A DNA stretch of 64,000 bases from Alphaproteobacteria bacterium (GTDB lineage Bacteria; Pseudomonadota; Alphaproteobacteria; Micavibrionales; Micavibrionaceae). Positions 34,261-43,824 of the stretch are shown piece by piece; within the stretch, counting starts at the first letter, position 1; the number at the start of each line of letters is the position of its first letter. Location of the stretch: contig JAJRYK010000023.1 of assembly GCA_024275825.1 (NCBI GenBank), positions 1-64,000 of the forward strand. Direction: 5' to 3'. A program made the translations under genes and the position numbers. The notes under the pieces are model-generated. The model saw only the letters and a program-made list of their open reading frames with translations, was not told the DNA's origin and searched no databases.

Positions 34261-35460
34261 ATGAATTTATCAATATTAAAGATTGGCCGTGCGGCTTTTG
34301 CTGTGATGATTATCTGTGGTGCTTTAGCAACGAACACCACGGCGCAGGCGCAATCGCTAGACGCATCGCCGCAAGAAAGCTTTGAGAGCTTTAAAAAGCC
34401 GATGCCCGAGATTGATGGCGTGGAGCAGGCGCGGTGGGAAGCAGATTCAACGCTGCATGAGGTGAGCGAAGATGACTCTGCGCTTGCATACAAGGTACGC
34501 CTGCCGAAATCATGGACGCCGTATGGTGATTACAAGGTTGAAGAGTCGATGATCCAGCCAAGAATATTCACTGAGATCGCGCAATATGTAAGCCCGCCGG
34601 ACATTTTGAGCCCGCGCAGTCGCTTTTCTGTGAACGTTATGGCCCTTGAATATAAGCTGTCGGCGGAGCAGTGGTTTTTACAATATTTACTGGCGCAGAA
34701 TTACAAAATTGAGGGATTTAAAACCATCGACGAAGATACGACCGAGGCGCTTTATGTGTTAATGGAGCGCGATGATACCTATATCGTGCGTGCGGTGGCG
34801 AAGATCGCGGGCGATAAAGCTATTTTAGCCGCCTATCATATGCCGATTGAAAAATGGGGACAGGGCAAGCCTGCGCAGGTCAGTGTGATGTCATCATTCG
34901 CGCTTTTGGGGAAAGTGTATGAGCCTATCGAAGAGATGAAAACATATGCGTTTCTGGATTTAGCAGAAATGTCTTATCCGGAATCGTGGACGCTGCGTAG
35001 CCGCCCTCTTAAATCGCTTGATCGTTTGGCGGCACAAATTTTAAGGTACTACCAACCTAATGAGCGTAAACCCGCTATTTTGAATGGACGAATTGATGTG
35101 AGTTTAGTGTCTGTGTTTGATGCTGGAACGATTGAGGAAGAGCTTGAGTTGCTGAAGGCTGAAATGAAGCAGCAGGGCTTTATATTTGGTGAAGCGCTTG
35201 ATCCACCGGGCGGGTTTGAGTTCGATGAAGGGTTCGATGATCCGCGTGTTAAGGTTTTTAAACTGAAGCGCGCAGGCTATGACGCTGTCGCCTATGAGTT
35301 TTGGATCACGCAAATGATGGCTGGAGATTACCACTATTTTCTAACGCTGCTGACGTCTTCACGCGAAAATGACTATGATCTGTGGGCGCGAAATTCCCAG
35401 ACTTTTAAACTGGTGAATGAAAATTTCACGTTAATTGGCGAAGAAGAATTTTTTGAATAA
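34261..35460 (+). CDS. Unrecognised exported protein
   Basis: From ATG 34261 the 399-residue product has a signal peptide ending 'NTTAQAQS'. The mature protein is acidic, without membrane segments, and has two similar halves: 'YKVRLPKSWTPYG' near residue 80 and 'FLDLAEMSYPESWTLRS' near 235, each followed by a strand-rich part. The 'PxSWT' element recurs at both places, suggesting a duplicated domain. The family is unknown to me. It is divergent from parE (195 bases between starts) and convergent with glnA. Confidence 0.7.
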   Translation: MNLSILKIGRAAFAVMIICGALATNTTAQAQSLDASPQESFESFKKPMPEIDGVEQARWEADSTLHEVSEDDSALAYKVRLPKSWTPYGDYKVEESMIQPRIFTEIAQYVSPPDILSPRSRFSVNVMALEYKLSAEQWFLQYLLAQNYKIEGFKTIDEDTTEALYVLMERDDTYIVRAVAKIAGDKAILAAYHMPIEKWGQGKPAQVSVMSSFALLGKVYEPIEEMKTYAFLDLAEMSYPESWTLRSRPLKSLDRLAAQILRYYQPNERKPAILNGRIDVSLVSVFDAGTIEEELELLKAEMKQQGFIFGEALDPPGGFEFDEGFDDPRVKVFKLKRAGYDAVAYEFWITQMMAGDYHYFLTLLTSSRENDYDLWARNSQTFKLVNENFTLIGEEEFFE

Positions 35461-35465
35461 GCCCC

Positions 35466-36896
35466 TTACGATGAGTAGTACATATAAAACTCAGCCGGGT
35501 GCGGCATGGTTTCGTATAGCTCGACCTCTTTCATTTTAAGCCCGATATAGGATTCGATCATATCGGCGCTGAACACGTCGCCCTTCAGCAAAAACGCATG
35601 GTCAGCCTTGAGCGATTCGAGCGCCTCGCGCAGCGATCTGCAAACGGTTGGAATTTGTGCCAGCTCATCCGCGGGCAGGGCGTATAGATCCTTGTCCATG
35701 GCTTCACCAGGATGAATTTTGTTCTCAATCCCGTCAATGCCGGCCATCAGCATGGCGGCAAAAGCGAGATATGGATTGGCGCAGGCATCAGGAAAACGCA
35801 CTTCAACGCGTTTGCCTTTATCAGAGGTGCTGTGCGGGATGCGGCAAGAGGCGCTGCGGTTGCGAGCGGAGTAAGCGAGCAGCACAGGCGCTTCATAGCC
35901 GGGCACCAGGCGCTTATAGCTGTTTGTCGCCGGATTGGTGAAGGCATTGAGGGCTTTCGCGTGCTTGATAATACCGCCGATATAGAACAAGGCTGTGTCA
36001 GACAGGCCCGCATAGCTATCCCCGGCAAAAAGCGGCTTGCCGCCCTTCCAGATCGATTGATGCACATGCATGCCGGAACCATTATCGCCAAAAACAGGCT
36101 TAGGCATAAAGGTCGCGGTCTTGCCATAGCTGTTGGCCACATTATGCACGACATGCTTATAGATCTGAATGTCATCTGCGCCGTTGGTCAGGGTGGAATA
36201 GACGATTCCCAGCTCGCACTGGCTTGGCGCGACCTCGTGATGGTGCTTTTCAACGGATAGCCCCATATCCTGCATCACGGTCAGCATTTCGCCGCGAATA
36301 TCGGAGAGGCTGTCTATCGGGGCTTCTGGGAAGTAGCCGCCCTTAGGCTTTGGACGGTGCCCCATATTGCCGGTGTCATAGGTGCGGCCGCTATTATACG
36401 GACCTTCTTCGCTATCGATTTGAAAGCCTACATGGTTTTGATCCATATTGATCTTTACATCATCGAAGATAAAGAACTCAGCTTCCGGCCCGAAATAAGC
36501 GGTATCGCCAACGCCGGAGGTTTTGATATAGCTCTCTGCGGCCTTTGCAATAGAGCGGGGATCACGATTATAGGGCTCATCGGTTTCTGGATCATAGACG
36601 TCACAGAAAATTTTCACGGTCTTTTGCGCGGCAAAGGGATCAAGCGCGACCTTTGTGATATCAGGGCGCAGGACCATGTCGGAGTTATCAACGTCTCGCC
36701 AGCCCGCAATGGATGAGCCATCAAAAAATACGCCGCGCTTTAACTTATAATCATCAAGCGTGCTCGCATGCTCGGTCGTATGCTGCCATTTCCCCAGCAA
36801 ATCCGTGAAGTTCATATCAATGAACTGGATCTCTTGATCAGCAATAAATTTGAGAGACTCAGTTTCATTCTTGAATTTTAGGATATTGGCAGACAC
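35466..36896 (-). CDS. glnA: Type I glutamine synthetase (GS-I)
   Basis: The 476-residue enzyme makes glutamine from glutamate and ammonia. It starts with GTG 36896 behind AAAGGAG. The N-terminal 'QFIDMNFTDLLGKWQH', 'GSSIAGWRDVDNSDMVLRPD', metal-binding 'GPEAEFFIFDDV', 'HHHEVAPSQCELGI', 'NGSGMHVHQSIWKGGKPLFAG' and 'NRSASCRIPH' are all present. Tyr405 in 'DKDLYALP' matches the adenylylated Tyr, so control by GlnE is likely. glnB, which often precedes glnA, is not adjacent; tRNA-His lies upstream. Confidence 0.97.
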   Translation of the reverse strand: MSANILKFKNETESLKFIADQEIQFIDMNFTDLLGKWQHTTEHASTLDDYKLKRGVFFDGSSIAGWRDVDNSDMVLRPDITKVALDPFAAQKTVKIFCDVYDPETDEPYNRDPRSIAKAAESYIKTSGVGDTAYFGPEAEFFIFDDVKINMDQNHVGFQIDSEEGPYNSGRTYDTGNMGHRPKPKGGYFPEAPIDSLSDIRGEMLTVMQDMGLSVEKHHHEVAPSQCELGIVYSTLTNGADDIQIYKHVVHNVANSYGKTATFMPKPVFGDNGSGMHVHQSIWKGGKPLFAGDSYAGLSDTALFYIGGIIKHAKALNAFTNPATNSYKRLVPGYEAPVLLAYSARNRSASCRIPHSTSDKGKRVEVRFPDACANPYLAFAAMLMAGIDGIENKIHPGEAMDKDLYALPADELAQIPTVCRSLREALESLKADHAFLLKGDVFSADMIESYIGLKMKEVELYETMPHPAEFYMYYSS

Positions 36897-37015
36897 GGAT
36901 GGTGGCTCCTTTAGAAAAAAGTGAAATTAAAATCCACATTGAGGTCCCGTTCTTGCTTCGCTCGATCAGGACATGGTATTTTCTGTAGCTCGCACTGCTC
37001 GCTGAGAAAACTTAA

Positions 37016-37091
37016 TGGGGCGGCTGACGGGGTTCGAACCCGCGACCACTCGGACCACAACCGAGGGCTCTACCACTGAGCTACAGCCGCC
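37016..37091 (-). tRNA. tRNA-His (anticodon GTG)
   Basis: On the minus strand the acceptor GCGGCTG pairs with CAGCCGC; the anticodon stem CTCGG/CCGAG encloses TTGTGGT. The additional 5' G needed for histidyl-tRNA (position -1) is encoded and faces C73, and CCA is encoded. Confidence 0.96.
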
Positions 37092-37162
37092 ATAGTAAAT
37101 CTAAAGCTGCTTTGATGTATATGTCTATAGTGGCTTTGGTCAAGTTTTTTGGTAAAATTTTT

Positions 37163-37921
37163 ATGATGATTCATGAAAATAACCCAAATTTATGGCGTGA
37201 TAGCCTCCCTAGAGCGCAAACCGAGCAGCATAAATATATGCGAGGTCATGCCGTAATCTATGGTGCGCCTGCCTTAACCGGCGCAACAAGGCTGGCCGCA
37301 GAGAGTTGTGCGCGGATGGGCGCGGGACTGGTCACGGTTCTCGCCTCCGCAAAAATCGCCAATATCTACCGCGAAACTTTAAAGCCCCATATTCTGGTGC
37401 GTGATGATCTGGGTTGGGATGATGATCGCGTAACGGCGAAGCTCTATGGCTCTGGTGGGATGAGCAGGGCGGTGGACTATACCGATACACGTCCTACGGT
37501 GCTGGACGCTGATGCGCTCAATGATTTACCGGCATTAGGGGGGCATTTCATCCTCACTCCCCATGAAGGCGAATTCGCGCGCATCTTCCCGGATATTGAG
37601 GGAAGCAGAGAAGAGCGCGCTGAAGCCGCAGCCAAACGCTCCGGCGCGATTATTGTGCTCAAGGGGCCAGAAACCATCATCGCCGCGCCAAACGGCGATA
37701 TCGTGCTCAACACCCACGCCAGCCCAGCCCTCGCCACAGCGGGCACTGGCGATGTGCTAGCGGGCATGATCACCGGGCTTTTAGCGCAAGGAATGAGACC
37801 TTTCGATGCGGCTTGTGCCGCGGTCTGGATGCATGGTGAAGCGGCCCTCAAATTCGGCGTAGGGCTGGTCGCGAGCGACTTGCCGGATATGATTCCTGAA
37901 ATAGTGCAGAATTTAGCTTGA
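37163..37921 (+). CDS. ADP-dependent NAD(P)H-hydrate dehydratase (NnrD-type domain only)
   Basis: The 252-residue product from ATG 37163 repairs hydrated NAD(P)H. 'HAVIYGAPALTGATRLAAESCARMGAGLVTV' is the N-terminal ribokinase-like part; 'VLDADALNDL', 'ILTPHEGEFARIF', 'IIVLKGPETIIAAPNG' and 'ATAGTGDVLAGMITGLLAQG' are the catalytic blocks, with the Asp of AGTGDVLAG. The epimerase (NnrE) domain, fused in many bacterial forms, is missing here. A TTG start further upstream is possible but lacks support. Confidence 0.92.
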   Translation: MMIHENNPNLWRDSLPRAQTEQHKYMRGHAVIYGAPALTGATRLAAESCARMGAGLVTVLASAKIANIYRETLKPHILVRDDLGWDDDRVTAKLYGSGGMSRAVDYTDTRPTVLDADALNDLPALGGHFILTPHEGEFARIFPDIEGSREERAEAAAKRSGAIIVLKGPETIIAAPNGDIVLNTHASPALATAGTGDVLAGMITGLLAQGMRPFDAACAAVWMHGEAALKFGVGLVASDLPDMIPEIVQNLA

Positions 37922-37966
37922 ATTCTGTCAGATAAGTCTTTAGAGATACCCGCACACTATAGGTTT

Positions 37967-38051
37967 GCGGCTGTGGTGAAATTGGTAGACACGCTAGATT
38001 TAGGTTCTAGTGCTTTCGGGCGTGGGGGTTCAAGTCCCTCCAGCCGCACCA
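37967..38051 (+). tRNA. tRNA-Leu (anticodon TAG)
   Basis: Acceptor GCGGCTG/CAGCCGC, anticodon stem CTAGA/TCTAG around TTTAGGT (anticodon TAG), a long variable arm (TGCTTTCGGGCG), T arm GGGGG-TTCAAGT-CCCTC, and encoded CCA. Confidence 0.96.
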
Positions 38052-38125
38052 TCCATCCCCCTTGCGGGCCTCTGGTGGCTTATGCCATTCGAGGATTTAA
38101 CATCTATTATAAGTAAGAAAAATAA

Positions 38126-39562
38126 ATGCAAGTAAAAGAGATCAAACAAGACGGCTTAACTCACGAGATGGAAATCACCATTCCGGCGAATGATATTGAT
38201 AAGCGCGTGGATGAGCGCTTGGTAGAGGTTGGTAAGACGATCAAGATGCCAGGTTTCCGTCCAGGTAAGGTGCCTATGGCGATGCTGAAGCAGCGCTACG
38301 GCAAGTCTGTGATGGGTGAGGTGCTTGAGGCGGCAGTGAATGAAACATCTGCTAAAGCGATCGAAGATAAAAAGCTGCGCCCCGCGATCCAACCAAAGAT
38401 TGAAGTGAAAGAATTCGATGATGGCAAGGATCTTGTGTATTCTCTGGCTGTTGAAGTTCTGCCGACATTCGAGATCACTGATTTGAAAAAAGCTAAGGTT
38501 GAGAAGCCTGTTGCGAAGCCGGATAAAAAGGCTGTGACAGAGGCGCTTGAGAATATTGCGAAGAATAACACATCCACCAAACTCGTTGAAACCAAACGCG
38601 GCGCAAAAGACGGCGATACCGTTGTGATCAGCTTTGATGGCCGCACGGCGGATGATGATGTGCATCACGATGGTATGCAATCTGATGAACATCGCCTGAT
38701 GCTTGGCTCTGGCCAGTTTATTCCTGGGTTTGAGGGACAATTGGTTGGCGCAAAGGCCGGTGAGAAAAAAGATGTTAAAGTCTCGTTCCCTGCAGATTAT
38801 GGCGCGACTGAACTTGCCGGTCGTGATGCGATCTTTGAGGTTGAGGTCAAGGAATTGCTTGAGCCTGCCGACGCGAAAATCGATGATGAGTTTGCAAAAT
38901 CACTTGGCATGGATGACGTTGCGGCGCTTGAGGTGGCTGTGGAAGAGCAGCTCGCCCAAGAGCTGGACCAGCATAGCCGCATGAATATGAAGAAGGCGCT
39001 GCTCGATTTCCTCGATGACGCACACACATTCGAAATCCCGCCGACAATGCTAGAGATGGAGCATAAGAATATCCTTGATCAACTAGAGCTGGAGCGCCAG
39101 CGCAACGGTGAGGAAAAGGCCGGTCTGAGCAAGGCCGAGGAAAAGGAATATAAAGACATTGCCGCGCGCCGCGTGCGTTTGGGGCTTATTTTGGCCGAAA
39201 TTGGTAATCAGAACAAGATCACCGTTGCTGATCAAGAGCTTCAGCGCTCCGTCATCATGGAAGCGCAGAAATACCCTGGACAGGAAAAAGAGGTTTTCGA
39301 ATATTATTCCAAAAACCCACAAGCTCTAGAAAGTATGCGCGCACCGCTGTTTGAAGAAAAGGTCGTAGACTTTATTCTTGAGCTGGCCGATGTGACCGAG
39401 AAAGAGGTCACAGCCGATGAGTTGATGAAGATGCTTGATGATGACGAGGAAGAGGCGCCGAAGAAAAAGGCATCAACTGCGAAGAAGGCCGTCGCCAAAA
39501 AAGACGGTGATGATAAGCCAGCGGCGAAAAAGAAAGCCCCGGTTAAGAAAAAAGCCGACTAA
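38126..39562 (+). CDS. tig: Trigger factor
   Basis: The 478-residue ribosome-bound chaperone has the N-terminal ribosome-binding domain with 'FRPGKVPMAMLKQRYG' (the signature GFRxGKxP loop), a central FKBP-type prolyl isomerase domain (about 150-245, 'DTVVISFDGR', 'FIPGFEGQLVGAKAGEKKDVKVSFPADYG') and the C-terminal helical substrate cradle. A Lys/Ala-rich tail of about 40 residues ends the protein, longer than in E. coli. It heads the tig-clpP-lon-hupB segment. Confidence 0.97.
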   Translation: MQVKEIKQDGLTHEMEITIPANDIDKRVDERLVEVGKTIKMPGFRPGKVPMAMLKQRYGKSVMGEVLEAAVNETSAKAIEDKKLRPAIQPKIEVKEFDDGKDLVYSLAVEVLPTFEITDLKKAKVEKPVAKPDKKAVTEALENIAKNNTSTKLVETKRGAKDGDTVVISFDGRTADDDVHHDGMQSDEHRLMLGSGQFIPGFEGQLVGAKAGEKKDVKVSFPADYGATELAGRDAIFEVEVKELLEPADAKIDDEFAKSLGMDDVAALEVAVEEQLAQELDQHSRMNMKKALLDFLDDAHTFEIPPTMLEMEHKNILDQLELERQRNGEEKAGLSKAEEKEYKDIAARRVRLGLILAEIGNQNKITVADQELQRSVIMEAQKYPGQEKEVFEYYSKNPQALESMRAPLFEEKVVDFILELADVTEKEVTADELMKMLDDDEEEAPKKKASTAKKAVAKKDGDDKPAAKKKAPVKKKAD

Positions 39563-39681
39563 TACTCTTAATTCTTTTACTTACCCACTTGAACAAACCG
39601 CGGCCGGACGCTACGGTTTGTTTTGACTCTTGGCTTAAGAGTTTTATCTGATTTCCATCACTGTAACCAAAAAGAGATATC

Positions 39682-40326
39682 ATGACAGAGCGCGATCCCA
39701 TCGAGACCTATATGAACCACCTCGTCCCCACCGTTATTGAGCAAACAAACCGCGGAGAGCGGGCGTTTGACATTTATTCTCGGCTGCTTAAGGAGCGGAT
39801 TATCTTTCTAACCGGAGAGGTGAATGATCACGTGTCCAGCCTGGTTTGTTCACAGCTTTTATTCCTGGAATCAGAAAATCCGAAGAAGGATATTTCCTTC
39901 TACATCAATTCCCCCGGCGGCGTTGTGACATCCGGCATGGCGATGTATGACACGATGCAATATATCAAGCCGGATGTGTCCACCGTGTGTATCGGGCAGG
40001 CGGCCTCTATGGGGTCGCTCTTGCTGGCGGGCGGCGCGGCGGGTAAGCGCTTTTCGCTGCCGCATTCGCGCATTATGATTCACCAGCCCTCCGGCGGTGC
40101 GCGCGGGCAGGCCTCTGATATCGAGATTCAGGCGCAGGAAATCCTTCGCTTGAGAAGTATTTTGAACGGTATTTATGTGACGCATACCGGGCAAAAGCTC
40201 TCCACCATTGAAAAAGCGATGGATCGCGATAACTTCATGAGTGCGGAACAGGCAAAAACGTTCGGTCTTGTAGATCATGTTGTTGAAAAAAGCGATGTTT
40301 CTACTGACAATGATAACAAAAAATAA
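39682..40326 (+). CDS. clpP: ATP-dependent Clp protease proteolytic subunit
   Basis: The 214-residue serine protease shows '[22 protein letters not shown]', '[20 protein letters not shown]', catalytic Ser109 in 'GQAASMGS' and His134 in 'IMIHQPSGG'; the third residue is the Asp of the '[12 protein letters not shown]' region. It forms the 14-mer chamber used by ClpX or ClpA. clpX, which normally follows directly, is absent; a terminator stands in its place, followed by lon. Confidence 0.97.
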   Translation: MTERDPIETYMNHLVPTVIEQTNRGERAFDIYSRLLKERIIFLTGEVNDHVSSLVCSQLLFLESENPKKDISFYINSPGGVVTSGMAMYDTMQYIKPDVSTVCIGQAASMGSLLLAGGAAGKRFSLPHSRIMIHQPSGGARGQASDIEIQAQEILRLRSILNGIYVTHTGQKLSTIEKAMDRDNFMSAEQAKTFGLVDHVVEKSDVSTDNDNKK

Positions 40327-40406
40327 ACGTTTTCGCAGTAATCTTAACTAGATACGCTTGATTTATGGGGGTCGTGACGCCATTTATCTAGAATACAGAG
40401 TAAATG

Positions 40407-40439
40407 CGCCGATTATTTCCTTCTATATCGGCGTTTTTT
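40407..40439 (+). terminator. Rho-independent terminator after clpP
   Basis: CGCCGATTATTTCC...ATATCGGCGTTTTTTG is a hairpin with a T run that separates clpP from lon. Confidence 0.8.
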
Positions 40440-40482
40440 GACGCATAATGGACAATATACGCAATAAATAAGGTGATATTCT

Positions 40483-42897
40483 ATGCTCGGTGGCCCTAAA
40501 ACTTCCTCTTACGCCGTTCTGCCCCTTCGTGACATCGTGGTGTTTCCCCATATGGTGGTGCCGCTGTTTGTTGGACGTGAAAAATCGGTCAAGGCGCTCG
40601 AGCATGTGATGCAGGAAGACAAACAAATCCTGCTCGTAACGCAGAAATCGCCAGCGGATGATGATCCGAAGCAGGAAGATCTCTACGATGTCGGCACAAT
40701 TGGCACGATTTTGCAGCTATTGAAGCTGCCGGACGGCACGGTGAAGGTGTTGGTCGAAGGCGGTGATCGCGCAAAAGTCACGAAATACGGCGATAATAGC
40801 GATTTTTTCGAAGCTGAGATTGAGGTTATTGCTGATGATATGGCCGAAAATGATGAGCTGGAGGCGTTGAGCCGCGCGGCGATTACGCAGTTCGAACAAT
40901 ATGTGAAGCTGAACAAGAAGATACCGCCAGAAGTCATTGTTTCCGTTAATCAAATTGAAGAGCCGTCAAAGATGGCGGACACGATTGCTTCGCACCTTGC
41001 GCTGAAGATTGATCAAAAGCAGGAATTGCTGGAAATTCCGACCGCGATGGAGCGCTTGGAGAAGATTTTTGGTTTTATGGAGGGTGAAATTGGCGTTCTT
41101 CAGGTCGAAAAGCGCATTCGTGGTCGCGTTAAACGCCAAATGGAGAAGACTCAGCGCGAATATTACCTCAACGAGCAAATGAAGGCGATCCAGAAGGAGC
41201 TCGGCGATGGCGATGGCGGATTTGATGAGTTAAGCGAATTGGCCAAGAAAATCGAAGAGGCCAAGCTGAGCAAGCCCGCACATGAACGGGCAATCCAAGA
41301 GCTGAAGAAGCTCAAGCAAATGAGTCCGATGTCGGCTGAGGCGACGGTTGTTCGTAATTATCTGGATTGGCTCGTCAATGTGCCATGGAAAAAGCGTAGT
41401 CGCGTGAAGAAAGATATCAAGGTCGCGAAAAAGGTGCTGGATAAAGATCATTATGGTCTGGATAAGGTGAAGGAGCGTATTCTTGAATACCTCGCCGTGC
41501 AGCAGCGAACCAATAAGGTGAAGGGGCCGATTTTGTGTTTGATTGGGCCGCCGGGGGTTGGTAAAACCTCGCTCGGAAAATCGATCGCACGGGCGACGAA
41601 CCGTAATTTTGTACGCATGTCGCTGGGCGGTGTGCGGGATGAGAGCGAAATTCGTGGCCATCGCCGCACTTATATAGGTGCGATGCCGGGTAAGGTCGTG
41701 CAGGGCATGAAAAAAGCCAAAACGATTAATCCACTATTTCTGTTTGATGAAGTTGACAAGCTCGGCTCTGATTGGCGCGGCGACCCAAGCTCTGCATTGC
41801 TTGAGGTGCTGGACCCGGAGCAAAATTCAACGTTCCAGGATCATTATCTGGAGCTGGATTATGATCTGTCTGATGTGATGTTTGTGTGTACGGCCAATTC
41901 GCTGCAAACCATGCCGCGCCCGCTTTTGGACCGGATGGAGCTGATTTACATCTCTGGCTATACCGAAGATGAAAAAATCGAAATTGTGAAGCGCCACTTG
42001 CTGAACAAGCAAATAAAAGCCGCAGGCCTGCGTGCTGGTGAGTTTTCGATCAGCGATACGGCCATTCGTGATCTGGTGCGCTATTACACGCGTGAGGCGG
42101 GTGTTCGCAGTTTGGAGCGGGAGCTGGCCAATCTGTGCCGTAAGGCGATTAAGGATATTTTGATGAAGGGGAAAGAGAAAATCTCCATCACCCCGCGCAG
42201 CCTTAAGAAATATGCAGGTATTCCGAAATATCGTACGCGCGAGATTGATGATGAAAACGGTGTTGGCGTGGTTAGCGGCCTGTCTTACTCTGATGTTGGC
42301 GGCTCTATTCTTCAAATTGAGGCGGTTACGCTACAGGGCAAGGATGGCAAGGTCTCTATGACCGGGAACCTTAAAGACGTCATGAAGGAATCCATTACGG
42401 TGGCGGAGATGCTGGTTAAATCGCGCGCGCCGCAATATGGGATTGATTATGAGGTGCTGAAAAAGCAGCAAGTGCACGTGCACGTACCAGAGGGCGCAGT
42501 GCCAAAGGATGGCCCATCTGCGGGCGCGGCGATGGTCACGGCGATCATCTCCAGCTTGAGCGGTATCCCGGTGTATAATGAGGTCGCAATGACCGGAGAG
42601 GTGAATTTGCGTGGTAAAGTCACGGCGATTGGCGGGCTTAAGGAGAAGCTTCTCGGTGCCATGCGCGGCGGCATTACCAAGGTTTTGATCCCGGAAGATA
42701 ACGTCAAGGATCTGGAAGATATCCCGACAAACGTCAAGAAAGGTCTGGAAATCGTGTCTGTGTCCACGATTGATGAGGTGCTTGCGCACGCGCTGACGGA
42801 GCTTCCAAAGCCTTTGAAAAGTGATTCTGGTAAAGAAATAGCCGAAATTTCGCCAGAAACAGCAGAAAATAAGGAAGATGGCGTAATTCGTCATTGA
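40483..42897 (+). CDS. lon: ATP-dependent protease Lon (LonA)
   Basis: The 804-residue protease has the N-terminal substrate domain ('VLPLRDIVVFPHMVVPLFVGR'), a coiled-coil, the AAA+ module (Walker A 'GPPGVGKTSLGKS' near residue 355, Walker B 'FLFDEVDKLG') and the protease domain. The catalytic dyad falls at Ser679 ('KDGPSAGAAM') and Lys722 ('GGLKEKLLGA'), the same numbers as in E. coli Lon. It degrades misfolded and regulatory proteins. Its own promoter is implied by the terminator after clpP; hupB follows. Confidence 0.98.
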   Translation: MLGGPKTSSYAVLPLRDIVVFPHMVVPLFVGREKSVKALEHVMQEDKQILLVTQKSPADDDPKQEDLYDVGTIGTILQLLKLPDGTVKVLVEGGDRAKVTKYGDNSDFFEAEIEVIADDMAENDELEALSRAAITQFEQYVKLNKKIPPEVIVSVNQIEEPSKMADTIASHLALKIDQKQELLEIPTAMERLEKIFGFMEGEIGVLQVEKRIRGRVKRQMEKTQREYYLNEQMKAIQKELGDGDGGFDELSELAKKIEEAKLSKPAHERAIQELKKLKQMSPMSAEATVVRNYLDWLVNVPWKKRSRVKKDIKVAKKVLDKDHYGLDKVKERILEYLAVQQRTNKVKGPILCLIGPPGVGKTSLGKSIARATNRNFVRMSLGGVRDESEIRGHRRTYIGAMPGKVVQGMKKAKTINPLFLFDEVDKLGSDWRGDPSSALLEVLDPEQNSTFQDHYLELDYDLSDVMFVCTANSLQTMPRPLLDRMELIYISGYTEDEKIEIVKRHLLNKQIKAAGLRAGEFSISDTAIRDLVRYYTREAGVRSLERELANLCRKAIKDILMKGKEKISITPRSLKKYAGIPKYRTREIDDENGVGVVSGLSYSDVGGSILQIEAVTLQGKDGKVSMTGNLKDVMKESITVAEMLVKSRAPQYGIDYEVLKKQQVHVHVPEGAVPKDGPSAGAAMVTAIISSLSGIPVYNEVAMTGEVNLRGKVTAIGGLKEKLLGAMRGGITKVLIPEDNVKDLEDIPTNVKKGLEIVSVSTIDEVLAHALTELPKPLKSDSGKEIAEISPETAENKEDGVIRH

Positions 42898-43054
42898 CAC
42901 ACCCCCTGAAAACGGCCTAGGCTTTTCCCTACAAACCGCAGGAAACCCTTGCACAGCTTTGCTTTGCGAAGGATTTTCAGCACAACCGGTCTGTGAGGAA
43001 ATAATTTTGATCAGGCCATCTATTTAACGTCTTAACCGAAAAGGGGAGTTCATC

Positions 43055-43336
43055 ATGAACAAACAAGACCTCGTAGCAACTGTTGCTAAAAATGCTGACA
43101 TTTCAAAAACAAAAGCAGCGGAAGCTGTTGATGCCGTTATTGATGCAATCAAAGCGTCTTTGAAAAAAGGCGATGACGTTCGTCTCGTAGGATTTGGTAC
43201 ATTCTCAGTTGCTAACCGCGCTGCGACAACTGGCCGCAATCCACGTACTGGTGAGCCAATCAAGATTCCAGCGTCCAAGCAGCCTAAGTTCAAGGCTGGT
43301 AAAGACTTGAAAGAGTCCGTAAACGGCAAGAAGTAA
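43055..43336 (+). CDS. hupB: DNA-binding protein HU
   Basis: The 93-residue product starts [20 protein letters not shown] and contains '[28 protein letters not shown]', the beta-arm with the RNPRTG turn, and ends '[17 protein letters not shown]'. It is a homodimeric nucleoid protein. AAAGGGGAG precedes ATG 43055. A large hairpin and then a clear terminator follow. lon-hupB-tRNA-Val is standard in alphaproteobacteria. Confidence 0.97.
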   Translation: MNKQDLVATVAKNADISKTKAAEAVDAVIDAIKASLKKGDDVRLVGFGTFSVANRAATTGRNPRTGEPIKIPASKQPKFKAGKDLKESVNGKK

Positions 43337-43420
43337 AAACTGAGAGGTTTTTATCCCGTTGATGTGCGAAGGCGCATTTAAGAAAACGGGATCTAGTAAG
43401 CCTCTTCATTAAAGAATTAA

Positions 43421-43451
43421 AAAGCCCTGCCAATATGGTGGGGCTTTTTTA
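43421..43451 (+). terminator. Rho-independent terminator after hupB
   Basis: AAAGCCCTGCCAATATGGTGGGGCTTTTTT has a hairpin and T run. In front of it (43341-43408) GAGAGG...CCTCTT and ATCCCGTT...AACGGGAT form a further long stem. Confidence 0.85.
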
Positions 43452-43523
43452 TTGACAGGGATTGCTTTTATAGGAATATATTCTCCAGTGTTTGCCGCCA
43501 TTGTCTTTAAATTTTACAGCGAC

Positions 43524-43618
43524 GGGTTTTTAGCAGCGCAGGGCGGGGAGTGCCTCTCTATCTGGTGTGAGAGGCTGACGTAGGTGAACGAGGGGCGCTG
43601 GATGGCGCTGCAAAACCC
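43524..43618 (+). other. Structured intergenic sequence, candidate small RNA or palindromic element
   Basis: GGGTTTTTAGCAGCGC at the left pairs with GCGCTGCAAAACCC at the right; inside, GCCTCTC/GAGAGGC forms a second stem. No open frame fits. It lies in the 274-base gap between the hupB terminator and tRNA-Val. It does not match 4.5S RNA by its tetraloop region. The strand shown is arbitrary. Confidence 0.35.
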
Positions 43619-43725
43619 TGCACATGATCCTGATTTTGTTATACATCAGTGATGTCGTGCTTATTGCGTGATTTAATGCTTGATTTATTTCGGCGAACTG
43701 ACTATTTCTAATCGCTCCACTGGAT

Positions 43726-43800
43726 GGGCGATTAGCTCAGTGGTAGAGCGCCTCGTTTACACCGAGGATGTCGGGAGTTCGACCCTCTCATCGCCCACCA
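43726..43800 (+). tRNA. tRNA-Val (anticodon TAC)
   Basis: Acceptor GGGCGAT/ATCGCCC, D stem GCTC/GAGC, anticodon stem CCTCG/CGAGG around TTTACAC (anticodon TAC), T loop TTCGACC and encoded CCA. Confidence 0.97.
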
Positions 43801-43824
43801 ATCATTCTCAATTTTTCTGTGTCT

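Noticed and set aside
35712-36260. 182-codon plus-strand frame opposite glnA
   Set aside because: Antisense shadow; the glnA motifs are complete on the minus strand.
43524-43618. 4.5S (SRP) RNA
   Set aside because: The conserved SRP RNA tetraloop hairpin with the AGCAG side bulge cannot be placed in this sequence.
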